Origin: RGIG2041 sp045537695
Lineage (GTDB): Bacteria; Bacillota; Clostridia; UBA1381; UMGS1253
Assembly (NCBI GenBank): GCA_045537695.1
Contig: JAZSQB010000038.1
Coordinates: 87,615 to 151,614, forward strand
Direction: 5' to 3'
DNA: 64,000 nt
Below, piece by piece: positions 1 to 8,815 of the stretch. A program made the translations under genes and the position numbers. Position 1 is the stretch's first letter; the number at the start of each line of letters is the position of its first letter. The notes beneath the pieces are model-generated. The model worked only from the letters and a program-made list of their open reading frames with translations, made no database searches and had not been told where the DNA came from.

Positions 1-16
1 CGGGACCAAAGGACTT

Positions 17-1156
17 TTGGATGTCATCAGCGGGAGCAAACGTTTAAAGCCGATGGATAAATCACTGCTACTGACCATTATTATTTTAGTTGTTTTTGGG
101 TTGGTTATGGTTTTCTCCGCCAGTGCACCATCAGCGAGTGCATATCAGGGGAATGCCTATCACTATATCATCCGCCAGGCACTCTTTGCCGTGATGGGTA
201 TAGTGGGGATGTTCTTCTTCTCTATGTATGACTATCACAGACTGGGCAGGCTTGCACTGCCGATTTTAGGGGTTTCCCTGCTTTTGCTGCTTTCAGTATA
301 CATTCCGGGGTTGGGTATTGTGCGCAACAACGCGCGCCGTTGGATTAATCTCGGTATTGCAACGCTGCAGCCGTCGGAGGTTGTAAAGATTTCCATTATC
401 ATTTATTTTGCGTATGCGCTAAGCGTTATCAAGGATAAAATCCGTTTGTTCAAAGAGGGGTTATTAAAATTTTTGCTTGTTCTTGCAGTTTTTGCAGGCA
501 TTTTAATGGCAGAACCGCATTTGAGTGCGACGATGATTATCGGTATGACCGCTGTGGTAATGTTGTTGGTGGCGGGCGCGCGCATTTCGCATTTTGCGTG
601 GATGTCCGTACCGGTTATTGGTGTAGGTATTGGTTATATTGCGAAAAATCCGTACCAGTTAGAACGTATTGTTACATTTTTAAATCCTTTTGCGGATCCT
701 GGGGACACTGGTTTTCAGGTTGTAAATTCTTTGTATGCAATTGGTAGTGGTGGCATTTTCGGCCTTGGACTTGGGCAAAGCCGACAGAAGTATCTGTATC
801 TGCCGGAGCCGCAGAATGACTTTATTTTTGCGATTGTCTGCGAAGAGCTTGGGCTGATTGGAGCGCTATTGGCGCTGACTTTGTTTGGCTGCCTGATTTG
901 GCGCGGTTACCGCACGGCAATGACGGCGCCGGATTTGTTCGGCACATTACTCGCAACGGGTATTACCTCGCTTGTGGCTTTGCAGGTGCTGATGAATGTG
1001 GCGGTGGTGACCTCTTCTATGCCGGCAACCGGTGTAGCACTGCCGTTTTTCAGCTATGGCGGTACATCGCTGCTGATTTTGCTTTGCAGTATGGGCATTT
1101 TACTTAACATTTCGAGACAGTCGGTTGCAAAACCGTCGGAAAGTTCTAAATTATAA
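17..1156 (+). CDS. ftsW: SEDS-family peptidoglycan polymerase FtsW (SpoVE-like)
   Basis: Membrane glycosyltransferase that polymerises lipid II at the septum with a partner class B PBP. The product is hydrophobic, with about ten membrane segments, and carries the SEDS signature, including the acidic loop around residue 268 (PEPQNDFIFAIVCEELG) whose Asp is the catalytic residue of the family. Start is uncertain: TTG 17 is used here, ATG 53 (MDKSLLL) is an alternative, and the frame stays open to the window edge, so the gene may begin upstream. murG follows 17 bp later. FtsW and the sporulation paralogue SpoVE cannot be told apart from one sequence; the murG-murA-ftsQ-ftsZ context fits either in Clostridia. 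Confidence 0.9.
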   Translation: MDVISGSKRLKPMDKSLLLTIIILVVFGLVMVFSASAPSASAYQGNAYHYIIRQALFAVMGIVGMFFFSMYDYHRLGRLALPILGVSLLLLLSVYIPGLGIVRNNARRWINLGIATLQPSEVVKISIIIYFAYALSVIKDKIRLFKEGLLKFLLVLAVFAGILMAEPHLSATMIIGMTAVVMLLVAGARISHFAWMSVPVIGVGIGYIAKNPYQLERIVTFLNPFADPGDTGFQVVNSLYAIGSGGIFGLGLGQSRQKYLYLPEPQNDFIFAIVCEELGLIGALLALTLFGCLIWRGYRTAMTAPDLFGTLLATGITSLVALQVLMNVAVVTSSMPATGVALPFFSYGGTSLLILLCSMGILLNISRQSVAKPSESSKL

Positions 1157-1173
1157 GCCGGGGAGGCAAATGT

Positions 1174-2280
1174 ATGAGAATTTTGTTGGCCGGTGGCGGC
1201 ACCGCGGGGCACATTAACCCTGCACTCAGCATTGCGGATAAGGTGCGTGCGCAGGATCCGTCGGCGGCGGTATTGTTTGTCGGCAAGCGCGGAAATATGG
1301 AGGAGCGTCTGGTCGGCAAGCGTGGCTATGATATAGATTTTATTGATATAGAAGGCTTTAAAAAATCGCCGCTGAAAAACATCCGCGTGGTTTTAAAAAC
1401 GCTTAAGGCGATTGAAGAAAGCAAAAAGATTATCCGCAAATTCAAGCCGGATGTGGTGGTAACCACCGGCGGATATGTCAGCGGACCGGTGATGGTGGCG
1501 GCACATAAGTGTGGCGTACCATCCTTGATTCACGAATCGAATGTATATCCGGGCGTTGCCGTGCGTATGGCAGCCAAAACGGCGACACGCATTGCGGTGA
1601 GCTTTGACAAGACCTATGAATTGATTCAGCAAAAGCACAAGTGCATCAAAACCGGCAACCCGGTGCGCGCAGAAATTCTGGAAACGACGCGTGAGGAAGC
1701 GCGCCGCGCGCTGCACATCAAGGATAAGCCGCTTGTGTTGGTTTTCGGCGGCAGCCTTGGCGCTCAAAAGCTTAATGAGGCGGTACTGGATTATATTGAA
1801 AAAATACAGACGGCGGAAAATGTGCAGTTGATTTTTGGTACGGGCGAGCGCAATTATGCAGGCGTGATGCAGGTGCTGGCGCAAAAGGGCATCAATGTAC
1901 CGGAGTGCGCGCACATTAAGGTCTTGCCGTATATTTATAATATGAACGAAGCGATGGCGGCGGCAGATATCGTCGTATCCCGCGCCGGCGCGATTACGTT
2001 GGCGGAGCTGATGGCACTTGGTAAGCCGTCGGTACTGATTCCGTCACCCAATGTGGCATACAACCATCAGGAAACCAATGCACGGCAATTAGAGCAAAAC
2101 GGTGCGGCACTGGTGCTTACCGAGGCAGAGCTGAGCGGCGAAAGACTGCAGGAAAAAATTGACCTCTTGCTTTCCGACAGCAAACAGTTGTATACTATAG
2201 GAGAGAATGCTAAAAAGATGGGCGTGCGCGATGCATGCGATCAGATTTATGAGATTATAGAAGAAATTCGTTTGCGTTAA
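1174..2280 (+). CDS. murG: UDP-GlcNAc:lipid I N-acetylglucosaminyltransferase MurG
   Basis: Adds GlcNAc to lipid I to give lipid II on the inner face of the membrane. The GT28 hallmark GGGTAGHINPAL is at residues 7-18, and the C-terminal UDP-GlcNAc site shows SRAGAITLAEL and the conserved GKPSVLIPSP stretch. At 368 residues it has normal family length. A GGGGAGG site at 1159-1165 fixes the ATG. It lies between ftsW and murA in a division/wall operon on the plus strand. Confidence 0.96.
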   Translation: MRILLAGGGTAGHINPALSIADKVRAQDPSAAVLFVGKRGNMEERLVGKRGYDIDFIDIEGFKKSPLKNIRVVLKTLKAIEESKKIIRKFKPDVVVTTGGYVSGPVMVAAHKCGVPSLIHESNVYPGVAVRMAAKTATRIAVSFDKTYELIQQKHKCIKTGNPVRAEILETTREEARRALHIKDKPLVLVFGGSLGAQKLNEAVLDYIEKIQTAENVQLIFGTGERNYAGVMQVLAQKGINVPECAHIKVLPYIYNMNEAMAAADIVVSRAGAITLAELMALGKPSVLIPSPNVAYNHQETNARQLEQNGAALVLTEAELSGERLQEKIDLLLSDSKQLYTIGENAKKMGVRDACDQIYEIIEEIRLR

Positions 2281-2346
2281 GCAAAGGAACCGAACGCAGA
2301 TCCACAGCATACTATGGAATAGAGATAGAGCTGTGGGGGTGTTTTC

Positions 2347-3642
2347 ATGTCTGCAATTGTGGTGGAGGGCGGTCGTCGCCTTGAAGGTACAGTTCGGGTA
2401 CATGGTGCGAAGAATGCGGTGCTGCCGATTTTGGCAGCAACGGTGCTTTGCGGTGGCGTGAGTGATGTGGAAAATTGTCCGGCACTCAGTGACGTGTCGG
2501 CGACCGTGGAGATTTTGGAGCATTTGGGCTGCAGCGTGCAGCGCAGTGCGTCGCTGATTTCGGTAGATGCATCCGGTGCGTGGCGCAGTGATATTCCCGA
2601 AATGCTGATGCGGCGGCTTCGTTCGTCGGTGATTTTTCTCGGCGCTATTCTGGCGCGCTTCGGCGAAGCATCCATTGCGATGCCCGGTGGGTGCGAGCTT
2701 GGACCCAGGCCGATTGATTTACATTTGTCTGCGCTTGCGCAGATGGGCGCGCAGATTCAGGAAGCGCACGGCATGATTCATTGCCGCTGTGCCCACTTGA
2801 AAGGCAGCGCGATTCACCTGGATTTCCCGAGCGTGGGCGCAACGGAAAACATTATGTTGGCAGCTTCGCTTGCAGATGGTACAACGGTGATTACAAATGC
2901 GGCGAAGGAACCGGAAATTGAGGACTTACAGCTGTTTTTAAACCGGATGGGCGCGCGCATACAGGGCGCGGGTAGCGATACCATCCGTATTGATGGAGTT
3001 AAGCGTTTATATGCGGCACCGCACCGTGTGATGCCGGACCGCATCGTTGCGGCAACATATATGGCGTGCAGCGCGGTGTGCGGTGGTACGATAGAACTTA
3101 TGGACGTTTGCCCAGTGCATATGGAGGCGGTCTTATCCGTTGCGCGTCTCTACGGCGCAGATTTGCAGGTCGAGCCGAATCGACTGGTGCATACGGCGCC
3201 AGCGCGGCTCAAGGCGGTGAAAATGATTCGGACGATGCCGCATCCGGGTTTTCCAACGGATGCCCAGGCACCGATGATGGCGGCGCTTTGCTATGCCGAT
3301 GGCACCGGTATTTTTACGGAAACGATTTTTGAAAACCGCTTCAAGCACGTTACGGAGCTGACGCGCATGGGCGCGGATATTACAGTTGAGGGCAGAATCG
3401 CTGTGGTACGCGGCGTGGAACACTTAAGCAGTGCAAATATGTGCGCTATGGAGTTGCGCGGCGGTGCAGCGCTGGTGGTGGCAGCATTGGGGGCGCAGGG
3501 CACATCCCGAATTGAGAAAGCGCATTTTATTGAGCGTGGTTATGCGGGTTTGCCTGCGGATTTGTCTGCACTTGGCGCAAAAATCAGGAAGGATACAGAG
3601 GATGAACAGAGTGAGAAACAAACGCATAGTGTCTGTCCATGA
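2347..3642 (+). CDS. murA: UDP-N-acetylglucosamine 1-carboxyvinyltransferase MurA
   Basis: First committed step of peptidoglycan synthesis: transfer of enolpyruvate from PEP to UDP-GlcNAc. The N-terminal GAKNAVLP (catalytic Lys near residue 22) and the active-site loop PGGCELGPRP with Cys116, the fosfomycin target, are both present. Length 431 residues is normal. The 5' gap from murG holds an inverted repeat (2302-2308 with 2330-2336) that would partly pair with the GGGGG ribosome site at 2335-2339. The 3' end overlaps ftsQ by 41 bp. The last residues are polar and unlike the usual MurA tail, probably because of that overlap. Confidence 0.95.
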   Translation: MSAIVVEGGRRLEGTVRVHGAKNAVLPILAATVLCGGVSDVENCPALSDVSATVEILEHLGCSVQRSASLISVDASGAWRSDIPEMLMRRLRSSVIFLGAILARFGEASIAMPGGCELGPRPIDLHLSALAQMGAQIQEAHGMIHCRCAHLKGSAIHLDFPSVGATENIMLAASLADGTTVITNAAKEPEIEDLQLFLNRMGARIQGAGSDTIRIDGVKRLYAAPHRVMPDRIVAATYMACSAVCGGTIELMDVCPVHMEAVLSVARLYGADLQVEPNRLVHTAPARLKAVKMIRTMPHPGFPTDAQAPMMAALCYADGTGIFTETIFENRFKHVTELTRMGADITVEGRIAVVRGVEHLSSANMCAMELRGGAALVVAALGAQGTSRIEKAHFIERGYAGLPADLSALGAKIRKDTEDEQSEKQTHSVCP

Positions 3643-4396
3643 CGACATTCGCGAACGGCATCGTAAGCGCCAGCTTCGCAAAAAGCGCACGCGGTTTGTG
3701 CTTTTTTGCGCCTTGATGGCGCTTTTACTGCTGCTCACGGCGTGTGCGATTGCGTTTTTGACGCCTTGGTTTTATATTTCCGAAGTGAATGTCATTGGTA
3801 ATGAGCAGGTGCAAACGGCGGATTTGATTACAGCTAGTGGCATTAAAAAAGGCGAGAGCGTTTTTGCCGTACATTTGGGAAAGGTGGAGACGCTTTTGGA
3901 AAAAGTACCGTATATTAAAACGGTGCAGGCAAAGCGCAAGCTACCGAAAACTATTGATTTGACTGTTACGGAAAGCCATGCAACGGCATCATTTGAAAAA
4001 GACGGTCTGCGCGTTTGCATTGATGAGGTCGGCAAGGTAGTCTATGCCGGTGCTTTGCCGCCGGAGAATTTGATTTCTGTGACGGGGGTGGAGATTGGTA
4101 CGTATGCGCTGGGCGAACCGCTCATAGTAGAGAATCAAAATGCATTTGAAACGGTGCTGGAACTCATTTCGATTGCGGAGGAAAACGGACACCGCGCCGG
4201 TATACACAGCATTGACATTACAAAAACGGAGAATATCCGCTTTACGTATGGGCAGGGGCTTACGGTGATTTGTGGCGATGCGTACGATTTGTCGCGCAAA
4301 ATACTGACCTTTATTGAGGTGGTTAGAGAGCTTCCGGAAAATGCAAAGGGTGAAATTGATTTACGCATAGGCAGTAAAGCATATTACCGACCTTAA
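3602..4396 (+). CDS. ftsQ: Cell division protein FtsQ/DivIB
   Basis: Bitopic divisome protein. The start is taken at ATG 3602, inside the end of murA, because AGGAAGGA at 3586-3593 sits 8 nt upstream. The result is 264 residues: a very basic cytoplasmic tail (about 1-35), one membrane helix (about 36-58), then a POTRA domain starting with FYISEVNVIGNEQV and a beta domain. The longer open frame upstream is antisense-free murA sequence and is not used. FtsQ normally scaffolds FtsB/FtsL. Translation is probably coupled to murA through the overlap. Confidence 0.9.
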   Translation: MNRVRNKRIVSVHDDIRERHRKRQLRKKRTRFVLFCALMALLLLLTACAIAFLTPWFYISEVNVIGNEQVQTADLITASGIKKGESVFAVHLGKVETLLEKVPYIKTVQAKRKLPKTIDLTVTESHATASFEKDGLRVCIDEVGKVVYAGALPPENLISVTGVEIGTYALGEPLIVENQNAFETVLELISIAEENGHRAGIHSIDITKTENIRFTYGQGLTVICGDAYDLSRKILTFIEVVRELPENAKGEIDLRIGSKAYYRP

Positions 4397-4483
4397 TGTG
4401 GAATAAATTTGCATAAAAACCGGTATAAAAACCGGAATTAACAAAAAATTTTAATAAATTTTTAATAATTTTGAAATTTACTA

Positions 4484-4512
4484 TTGAATAAATGAAAAAA
4501 ATGTTGTACAAT
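4484..4512 (+). promoter_or_regulatory. ftsZ promoter
   Basis: TTGAAT (4484-4489), 17 nt, TACAAT (4507-4512), inside the AT-rich 177-bp gap between ftsQ and ftsZ. It would let ftsZ be expressed apart from the wall operon. Confidence 0.6.
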
Positions 4513-4573
4513 AATATTTGATTAAATATAGATGACATTTCAGTTACAGATGAAATATAAGGAGGAACTCACG

Positions 4574-5719
4574 TTGTTTGATATCGATGTGGAAACAAGC
4601 AAGGTTGCTAAAATTAAAGTTATTGGCGTTGGCGGCGGCGGTAACAACGCTGTAAACCGTATGATTGATGCCGGTGTAAAGTGTGTGGATTTTATCGCTG
4701 TAAACACAGATGCACAGGTTTTGAAGGATTCCAAGGCTTCTGCAAAGATGCAGATTGGTGAAAAGCTGACCCGCGGTTTGGGTGCAGGCGCAAATCCGGA
4801 AATCGGTGAAAAGGCTGCGCAGGAAAGCCGCGATGAAATTGAAGCGATGATTAAGGGCTCGGATATGGTATTTATTACTGCAGGTATGGGCGGCGGCACC
4901 GGCACAGGTGCGGCGGCTGTTATTGCCGGCATTGCAAAGGAAATGGGTATTTTGACCATTGCAATCGTAACCAAGCCGTTTACATTCGAAGGTCGTCCGC
5001 GTCTTTTGAAGGCAGAGGCCGGTATTGCGAGATTGCGCGAGAATGTGGATGCGATTATGACAATTCCGAACGACAACATTTTAAAGGTTGTTGATAAGAA
5101 TACGACGCTTGAAAACAGCTTTTTGATGGCTGACGATGTATTGCGTCAGGGCGTACAGGGTATTTCCGATATGATCGTCGGTACCGGTTACATCAACGCA
5201 GACTTCGCTGACGTGAAGAGAACAATGGAAAATTCCGGCATTGCACATATGGGTGTCGGTGTTGCCAAGGGTGACAACAAGGCGACAGATGCCATCAAGA
5301 TGGCAATCGAAAGTCCGCTTTTGGAAACTTCTATTCAGGGCGCAAGAAATGTGCTTGTTAACATTACCGGTGATAAGAATCTTACACTCTTTGATGCCAA
5401 TGCAGTTATGCAGACGGCAAATGAGCTCGTAGATTCCGATGCTGAAATCATTTTCGGTGTGGTTATTGATGAAAACCTGGATGATGAAATGCGCGTAACG
5501 GTTGTGGCAACCGGCTTTGATGGTAGCCAGCGTCCAATGAAAAAGGAAGAGTCGGCGAAGGAAGAACCAAAGGGAGCAGAGGATAAGCCGGCGAACTGGT
5601 TTAGTGATATGATAACAAAGAAGGAAGAGCCGGAAGAAGAGCCGTCCTTCTCTCCGACAGCGAGTGTAGAGTTAGACAACGTAGATATTCCGAACTTCTT
5701 AAAGAATAAGAATTTCTAA
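4574..5719 (+). CDS. ftsZ: Cell division GTPase FtsZ
   Basis: Tubulin-like GTPase forming the Z ring. The start is set at TTG 4574 because a perfect AAGGAGG lies at 4559-4565, 8 nt upstream; an in-frame ATG at 4532 has no such site. The 381-residue protein shows GVGGGGNNAVNRM near the N-terminus, the GGGTGTGAA tubulin signature near residue 107, a charged Lys/Glu-rich linker, and a conserved C-terminal peptide ending VDIPNFLKNKNF, the docking site for membrane tethers. No ftsA is adjacent, so another tether such as SepF is likely elsewhere. Confidence 0.97.
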   Translation: MFDIDVETSKVAKIKVIGVGGGGNNAVNRMIDAGVKCVDFIAVNTDAQVLKDSKASAKMQIGEKLTRGLGAGANPEIGEKAAQESRDEIEAMIKGSDMVFITAGMGGGTGTGAAAVIAGIAKEMGILTIAIVTKPFTFEGRPRLLKAEAGIARLRENVDAIMTIPNDNILKVVDKNTTLENSFLMADDVLRQGVQGISDMIVGTGYINADFADVKRTMENSGIAHMGVGVAKGDNKATDAIKMAIESPLLETSIQGARNVLVNITGDKNLTLFDANAVMQTANELVDSDAEIIFGVVIDENLDDEMRVTVVATGFDGSQRPMKKEESAKEEPKGAEDKPANWFSDMITKKEEPEEEPSFSPTASVELDNVDIPNFLKNKNF

Positions 5720-5730
5720 AATGTATAAAA

Positions 5731-5754
5731 AGGACGGGTTGACCGTCCTTTTTT
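5731..5754 (+). terminator. Rho-independent terminator after ftsZ
   Basis: Stem AGGACGG (5731-5737) with CCGTCCT (5743-5749), a 5-nt loop and a run of T, 11 bp after the ftsZ stop. It ends the ftsZ transcript before recX. Confidence 0.85.
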
Positions 5755-5769
5755 CATCAGAGGTTATGT

Positions 5770-6273
5770 ATGAAAGCGAATTTGGAAAATATGTCCATGC
5801 AGGCGCAGTTTGAGCTGGCAAAGAAAAAGACAGCGGATATGGCTGCACGTGGAAGAAAAACAAAAAAAGAGCTGACGGACAAGCTTTTGCACCAAGGCTT
5901 TGCGCCGGCTGTGTGCGAGGCGATTGTCGAGTGGGGGCAGGAATACTACTTCATAGACGATGCGGAATATGCGCGTGTCTACGTGGAAAAAGCGGCACAG
6001 AAGTACGGCAAACGCCGGATTGTGCAGGCGCTTCGGTTTAAAGGCATAGATGCCGAATTGATTGAGGATGCTTTTGCGGATTTCGATTTTTCCGAGACGG
6101 AAACGCAGCTGCAAACGGACGTAGCCAAACGGCTTTCGGGCAATTTTGAACGCAAAAACATCGAAAAGGTCATACGCCATTTTCTGGCGCGCGGCTTTAG
6201 CTACGATGCAGTTCGAAATGCCATAGATTTAGCAAAGCAGGATGTAGCGGAGGAGGATGACTTTGCATTATAA
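5770..6273 (+). CDS. recX: Regulatory protein RecX
   Basis: Small helical modulator of RecA filaments. The 167-residue product has the three-helix repeats of the family: RGRKTKKELTDKLLHQGF, then YARVYVEKAAQKYGKRRI and LRFKGIDAELIEDAF. It starts 16 bp after the ftsZ terminator and overlaps rimO, so recX-rimO-pgsA look like one operon. No recA or LexA box is visible beside it. Confidence 0.85.
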   Translation: MKANLENMSMQAQFELAKKKTADMAARGRKTKKELTDKLLHQGFAPAVCEAIVEWGQEYYFIDDAEYARVYVEKAAQKYGKRRIVQALRFKGIDAELIEDAFADFDFSETETQLQTDVAKRLSGNFERKNIEKVIRHFLARGFSYDAVRNAIDLAKQDVAEEDDFAL

Positions 6274-7606
6274 AATTGCAGTTGCATCTCTGGGCTGTGC
6301 GAAAAATCTGGTGGATACAGAGAATATGCTCGGTCTGCTTTTAGAGCAGGGGCATAGTCTGACGGTGGATACTGCTGAGGCGGACATCATTATCGTAAAC
6401 ACCTGTGGCTTTATAGGAGATGCGAAAAAAGAGTCCATTGACACCATTTTGGAGATGGCGGAATATAAAGAGACCGGCGCTTGCAAGGCGCTGATTGTGA
6501 CCGGTTGTCTCGCGGAGCGCTACAAAGAAGAAATCTTAGATGCCATTGATGAAGTCGATGCCGTGGTCGGTACGGGCGATTTTGATCAAATCGTTTCGGT
6601 AACGGAGGCGGCACTTTCCGGAGAGCGCGTTGCGCTTTACGGACACGCCGATGCTTACGGCATGGAAAATCTGCCGCGCGTGACGACGACACCACCGCAT
6701 ACGGCGTATTTAAAGATTGCGGAAGGATGCGACAACCATTGTACCTATTGTGTCATTCCGGCGTTGCGCGGTAAATTCCGCTCCCGCAGCATTGAGGATA
6801 TTTGCGCCGAGGCGCAGGAGTTAGTAGGCGGCGGCGTGAAAGAGCTGATTTTAATTGCGCAGGATACCACGCGTTATGGAACAGATTTGTATGGTGATTA
6901 CGTGCTTGACCGTTTGCTCGACGCGCTTTGTGCCATAGACGGTGTACGTTGGATTCGCTTGCATTATATGTATCCCGAGGCGATTACGGATTCCCTTTTG
7001 AAGACGATTGCCGCCAATGAAAAAATCGTAAACTATTTTGACATTCCGGTGCAGCACGGTGCAGATACAGTGCTTAAACGCATGGGGCGGCGTACAAATG
7101 CCGCGCAGATGCGTACGCTGTTTAACAAAATTCGCCAATACTGTCCGGATGCGGTGTTGCGCACAAGTGTGATTGTTGGTTTTCCGGGCGAGACGCAGGC
7201 GGAATTTGATGCGCTTTTGGATTTTGCGCGCGAGGTGCGGTTTGACCGCTTGGGCGCATTTGCCTACTCGAAGGAGGAGGGAACACCGGCTGCTAAAATG
7301 GCGGCGCAGGTGCATCCGCAGACGAAAAAAGCACGCCAACGCCGTGTGATGGCGCTTGCGCAGCAGATTTCTGCGGAGAAAAATGCAGAAAAACTCGGCA
7401 AAACACTTGATGTGGTTTGCGAAGGTTATGACGAAGAAAATTATATGTATTACGGCAGAAGCTATGCCGACAGTCCGAATGTAGATGCCCTTGTATATTT
7501 TGCGGCAAGTCGTGATTTGCAGATGGGTGAATATGTTCGCGTAAAAATTTTGTGTGTGGAAGAATATGATTTGTTAGGAGAGATGGAGAATGAATTTACC
7601 AAATAA
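6263..7606 (+). CDS. rimO: Ribosomal protein S12 methylthiotransferase RimO
   Basis: Radical-SAM enzyme that methylthiolates an Asp of ribosomal protein S12. The N-terminal MTTase domain has the three cluster cysteines in SLGCAKN, NTCGF and TGCLAE; the radical-SAM motif CDNHCTYC follows near residue 155; a TRAM domain ends the protein. The start is set at TTG 6263 because AGGAGG at 6251-6256 abuts the alternative ATG 6257 but is correctly spaced (6 nt) for the TTG. The coding region overlaps recX by 11 bp and pgsA by 17 bp. RimO is preferred over MiaB because of the SLGCAKNLVDTE opening. Confidence 0.93.
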   Translation: MHYKIAVASLGCAKNLVDTENMLGLLLEQGHSLTVDTAEADIIIVNTCGFIGDAKKESIDTILEMAEYKETGACKALIVTGCLAERYKEEILDAIDEVDAVVGTGDFDQIVSVTEAALSGERVALYGHADAYGMENLPRVTTTPPHTAYLKIAEGCDNHCTYCVIPALRGKFRSRSIEDICAEAQELVGGGVKELILIAQDTTRYGTDLYGDYVLDRLLDALCAIDGVRWIRLHYMYPEAITDSLLKTIAANEKIVNYFDIPVQHGADTVLKRMGRRTNAAQMRTLFNKIRQYCPDAVLRTSVIVGFPGETQAEFDALLDFAREVRFDRLGAFAYSKEEGTPAAKMAAQVHPQTKKARQRRVMALAQQISAEKNAEKLGKTLDVVCEGYDEENYMYYGRSYADSPNVDALVYFAASRDLQMGEYVRVKILCVEEYDLLGEMENEFTK

Positions 7607-8141
7607 GCTTACACTTATAAGAATTGCGCTGATCCCCATATTTTTGTTTTTCCTAATGACGGAGTTTGTACCGTATTCCGTTTATGTGGCACTCGCTGTG
7701 TTCATTATTGCTTCGGCGACGGATGCTCTCGATGGACACATTGCGCGCTCGCGCGGTCTTGTCACAGATTTTGGCAAGTTTGCCGATCCGCTTGCGGATA
7801 AAATTCTCGTGCTTTCGGCGCTCATCGGACTCATTGAGCTTGGGCAGATTGGTGCAATTCCGGTAATTATCATTATCGCACGCGAATTTATGGTTACGGG
7901 TCTTCGCATTGTTGCTATTGGATCGGGCAAGGTGATTGCTGCCGGTCTTTCCGGTAAAATCAAGACCATCCTGCAGATGGTTGTTACAGTGCTTTTGATG
8001 TTCGTTGCGCCGCTACGTGCCGACATCTTTGCATTGGAAGTGATTGCACAGGTTGGTATCTGGGCAATGGTTGCCATCACGGTGTATTCCGGCGCGGAAT
8101 ATATCGTGCAGAACTGGAGCATAATTGATTACAGAAAATAA
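7590..8141 (+). CDS. pgsA: CDP-diacylglycerol--glycerol-3-phosphate 3-phosphatidyltransferase PgsA
   Basis: Membrane enzyme that makes phosphatidylglycerol phosphate. The CDP-alcohol phosphotransferase motif is complete (DALDGHIAR, then eight residues, then GKFADPLADK), giving all catalytic and metal-binding Asp residues. About six hydrophobic segments and 183 residues are normal for the family. The start lies within the end of rimO, suggesting translational coupling. It is followed by 185 bp of convergent intergenic DNA. Confidence 0.93.
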   Translation: MNLPNKLTLIRIALIPIFLFFLMTEFVPYSVYVALAVFIIASATDALDGHIARSRGLVTDFGKFADPLADKILVLSALIGLIELGQIGAIPVIIIIAREFMVTGLRIVAIGSGKVIAAGLSGKIKTILQMVVTVLLMFVAPLRADIFALEVIAQVGIWAMVAITVYSGAEYIVQNWSIIDYRK

Positions 8142-8326
8142 AAACAAGTTGTTACAAGATTTATGCACTAAAAAAACGAAGTCAATATGTCTCGTAAATT
8201 TAATTTTATATACTATAGGAGTGTTGTCGTATAAATTGAGCCGCAACAGCTTGTTATTGTATATAGCACCTCCTAAAGAGTCCTTGCACAATTGTACGTG
8301 AAAAGGAAGCACAGTTTTTATAAGTA

Positions 8327-8815
8327 TTATTCGGCGATCCATTCATAAGCTTTTCTTGGGTCGCCGTTTTCTAAGTAAATGATGCCGCGGTAGGTAAAGC
8401 CGTTTTTTAAAATCACGTGTTGCATCGGGAAATTGTCGTGGTGCGTGTCCACGCGCAGGTGCGTGTATCGCTTGCGTGCGAAGCTTACGCATTTTTTGAA
8501 AAACCCGTGTATCTGTCCGTCACTTGCTACTTTGTGGATGGCGGCATAGGGTGCAGCGGATCCCCAATTGCCGCCTTCGATGACGGCGTAAGTCGGGTCA
8601 ACGCCCGGAATCAGCGCAAAGCACGCGCAGATGTTGCCGTCCGGCAACTCGTAGGCATAGAGATTGCCGCGCTCAATGTCGCCAAGCAAATCTTCTTTGC
8701 AGGGATAGCCGTTTGCCCATTGCAGCCTATTGCCGTTTGCGCGCATAAAGGCGCGTGCGGCATCAAAAATTTCCAGTATGCGGTTGATTTCTTCTTTTCT
8801 TGCGTTTCGTATCAT
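8327..8815 (-). CDS. GNAT-family N-acetyltransferase
   Basis: A 162-residue acyl-CoA transferase of unknown substrate. It opens with the typical GNAT start (MIRNARKEEINRILEIFDAAR) and has the helix-strand pattern of the fold; the acetyl-CoA loop is not a clean Q/RxxGxG/A match, so the fold assignment rests on overall shape. The start codon overlaps the stop of the upstream CapA-like gene in an ATGA, so the two are translated together. The substrate cannot be inferred. Confidence 0.75.
   Translation of the reverse strand: MIRNARKEEINRILEIFDAARAFMRANGNRLQWANGYPCKEDLLGDIERGNLYAYELPDGNICACFALIPGVDPTYAVIEGGNWGSAAPYAAIHKVASDGQIHGFFKKCVSFARKRYTHLRVDTHHDNFPMQHVILKNGFTYRGIIYLENGDPRKAYEWIAE

Noticed and set aside
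4413..4435. Start of a CRISPR or tandem-repeat array
   Set aside because: Only two copies of ATAAAAACCGG, 1 nt apart, with no spacers or further units. No CRISPR array was seen anywhere in the window.
8142..8326. Possible structured RNA or tiny gene between pgsA and the GNAT gene
   Set aside because: An imperfect inverted repeat (TAGGAGTG with CACCTCCTA) is present, but there is no promoter-terminator pair and the short frames lack proper starts.
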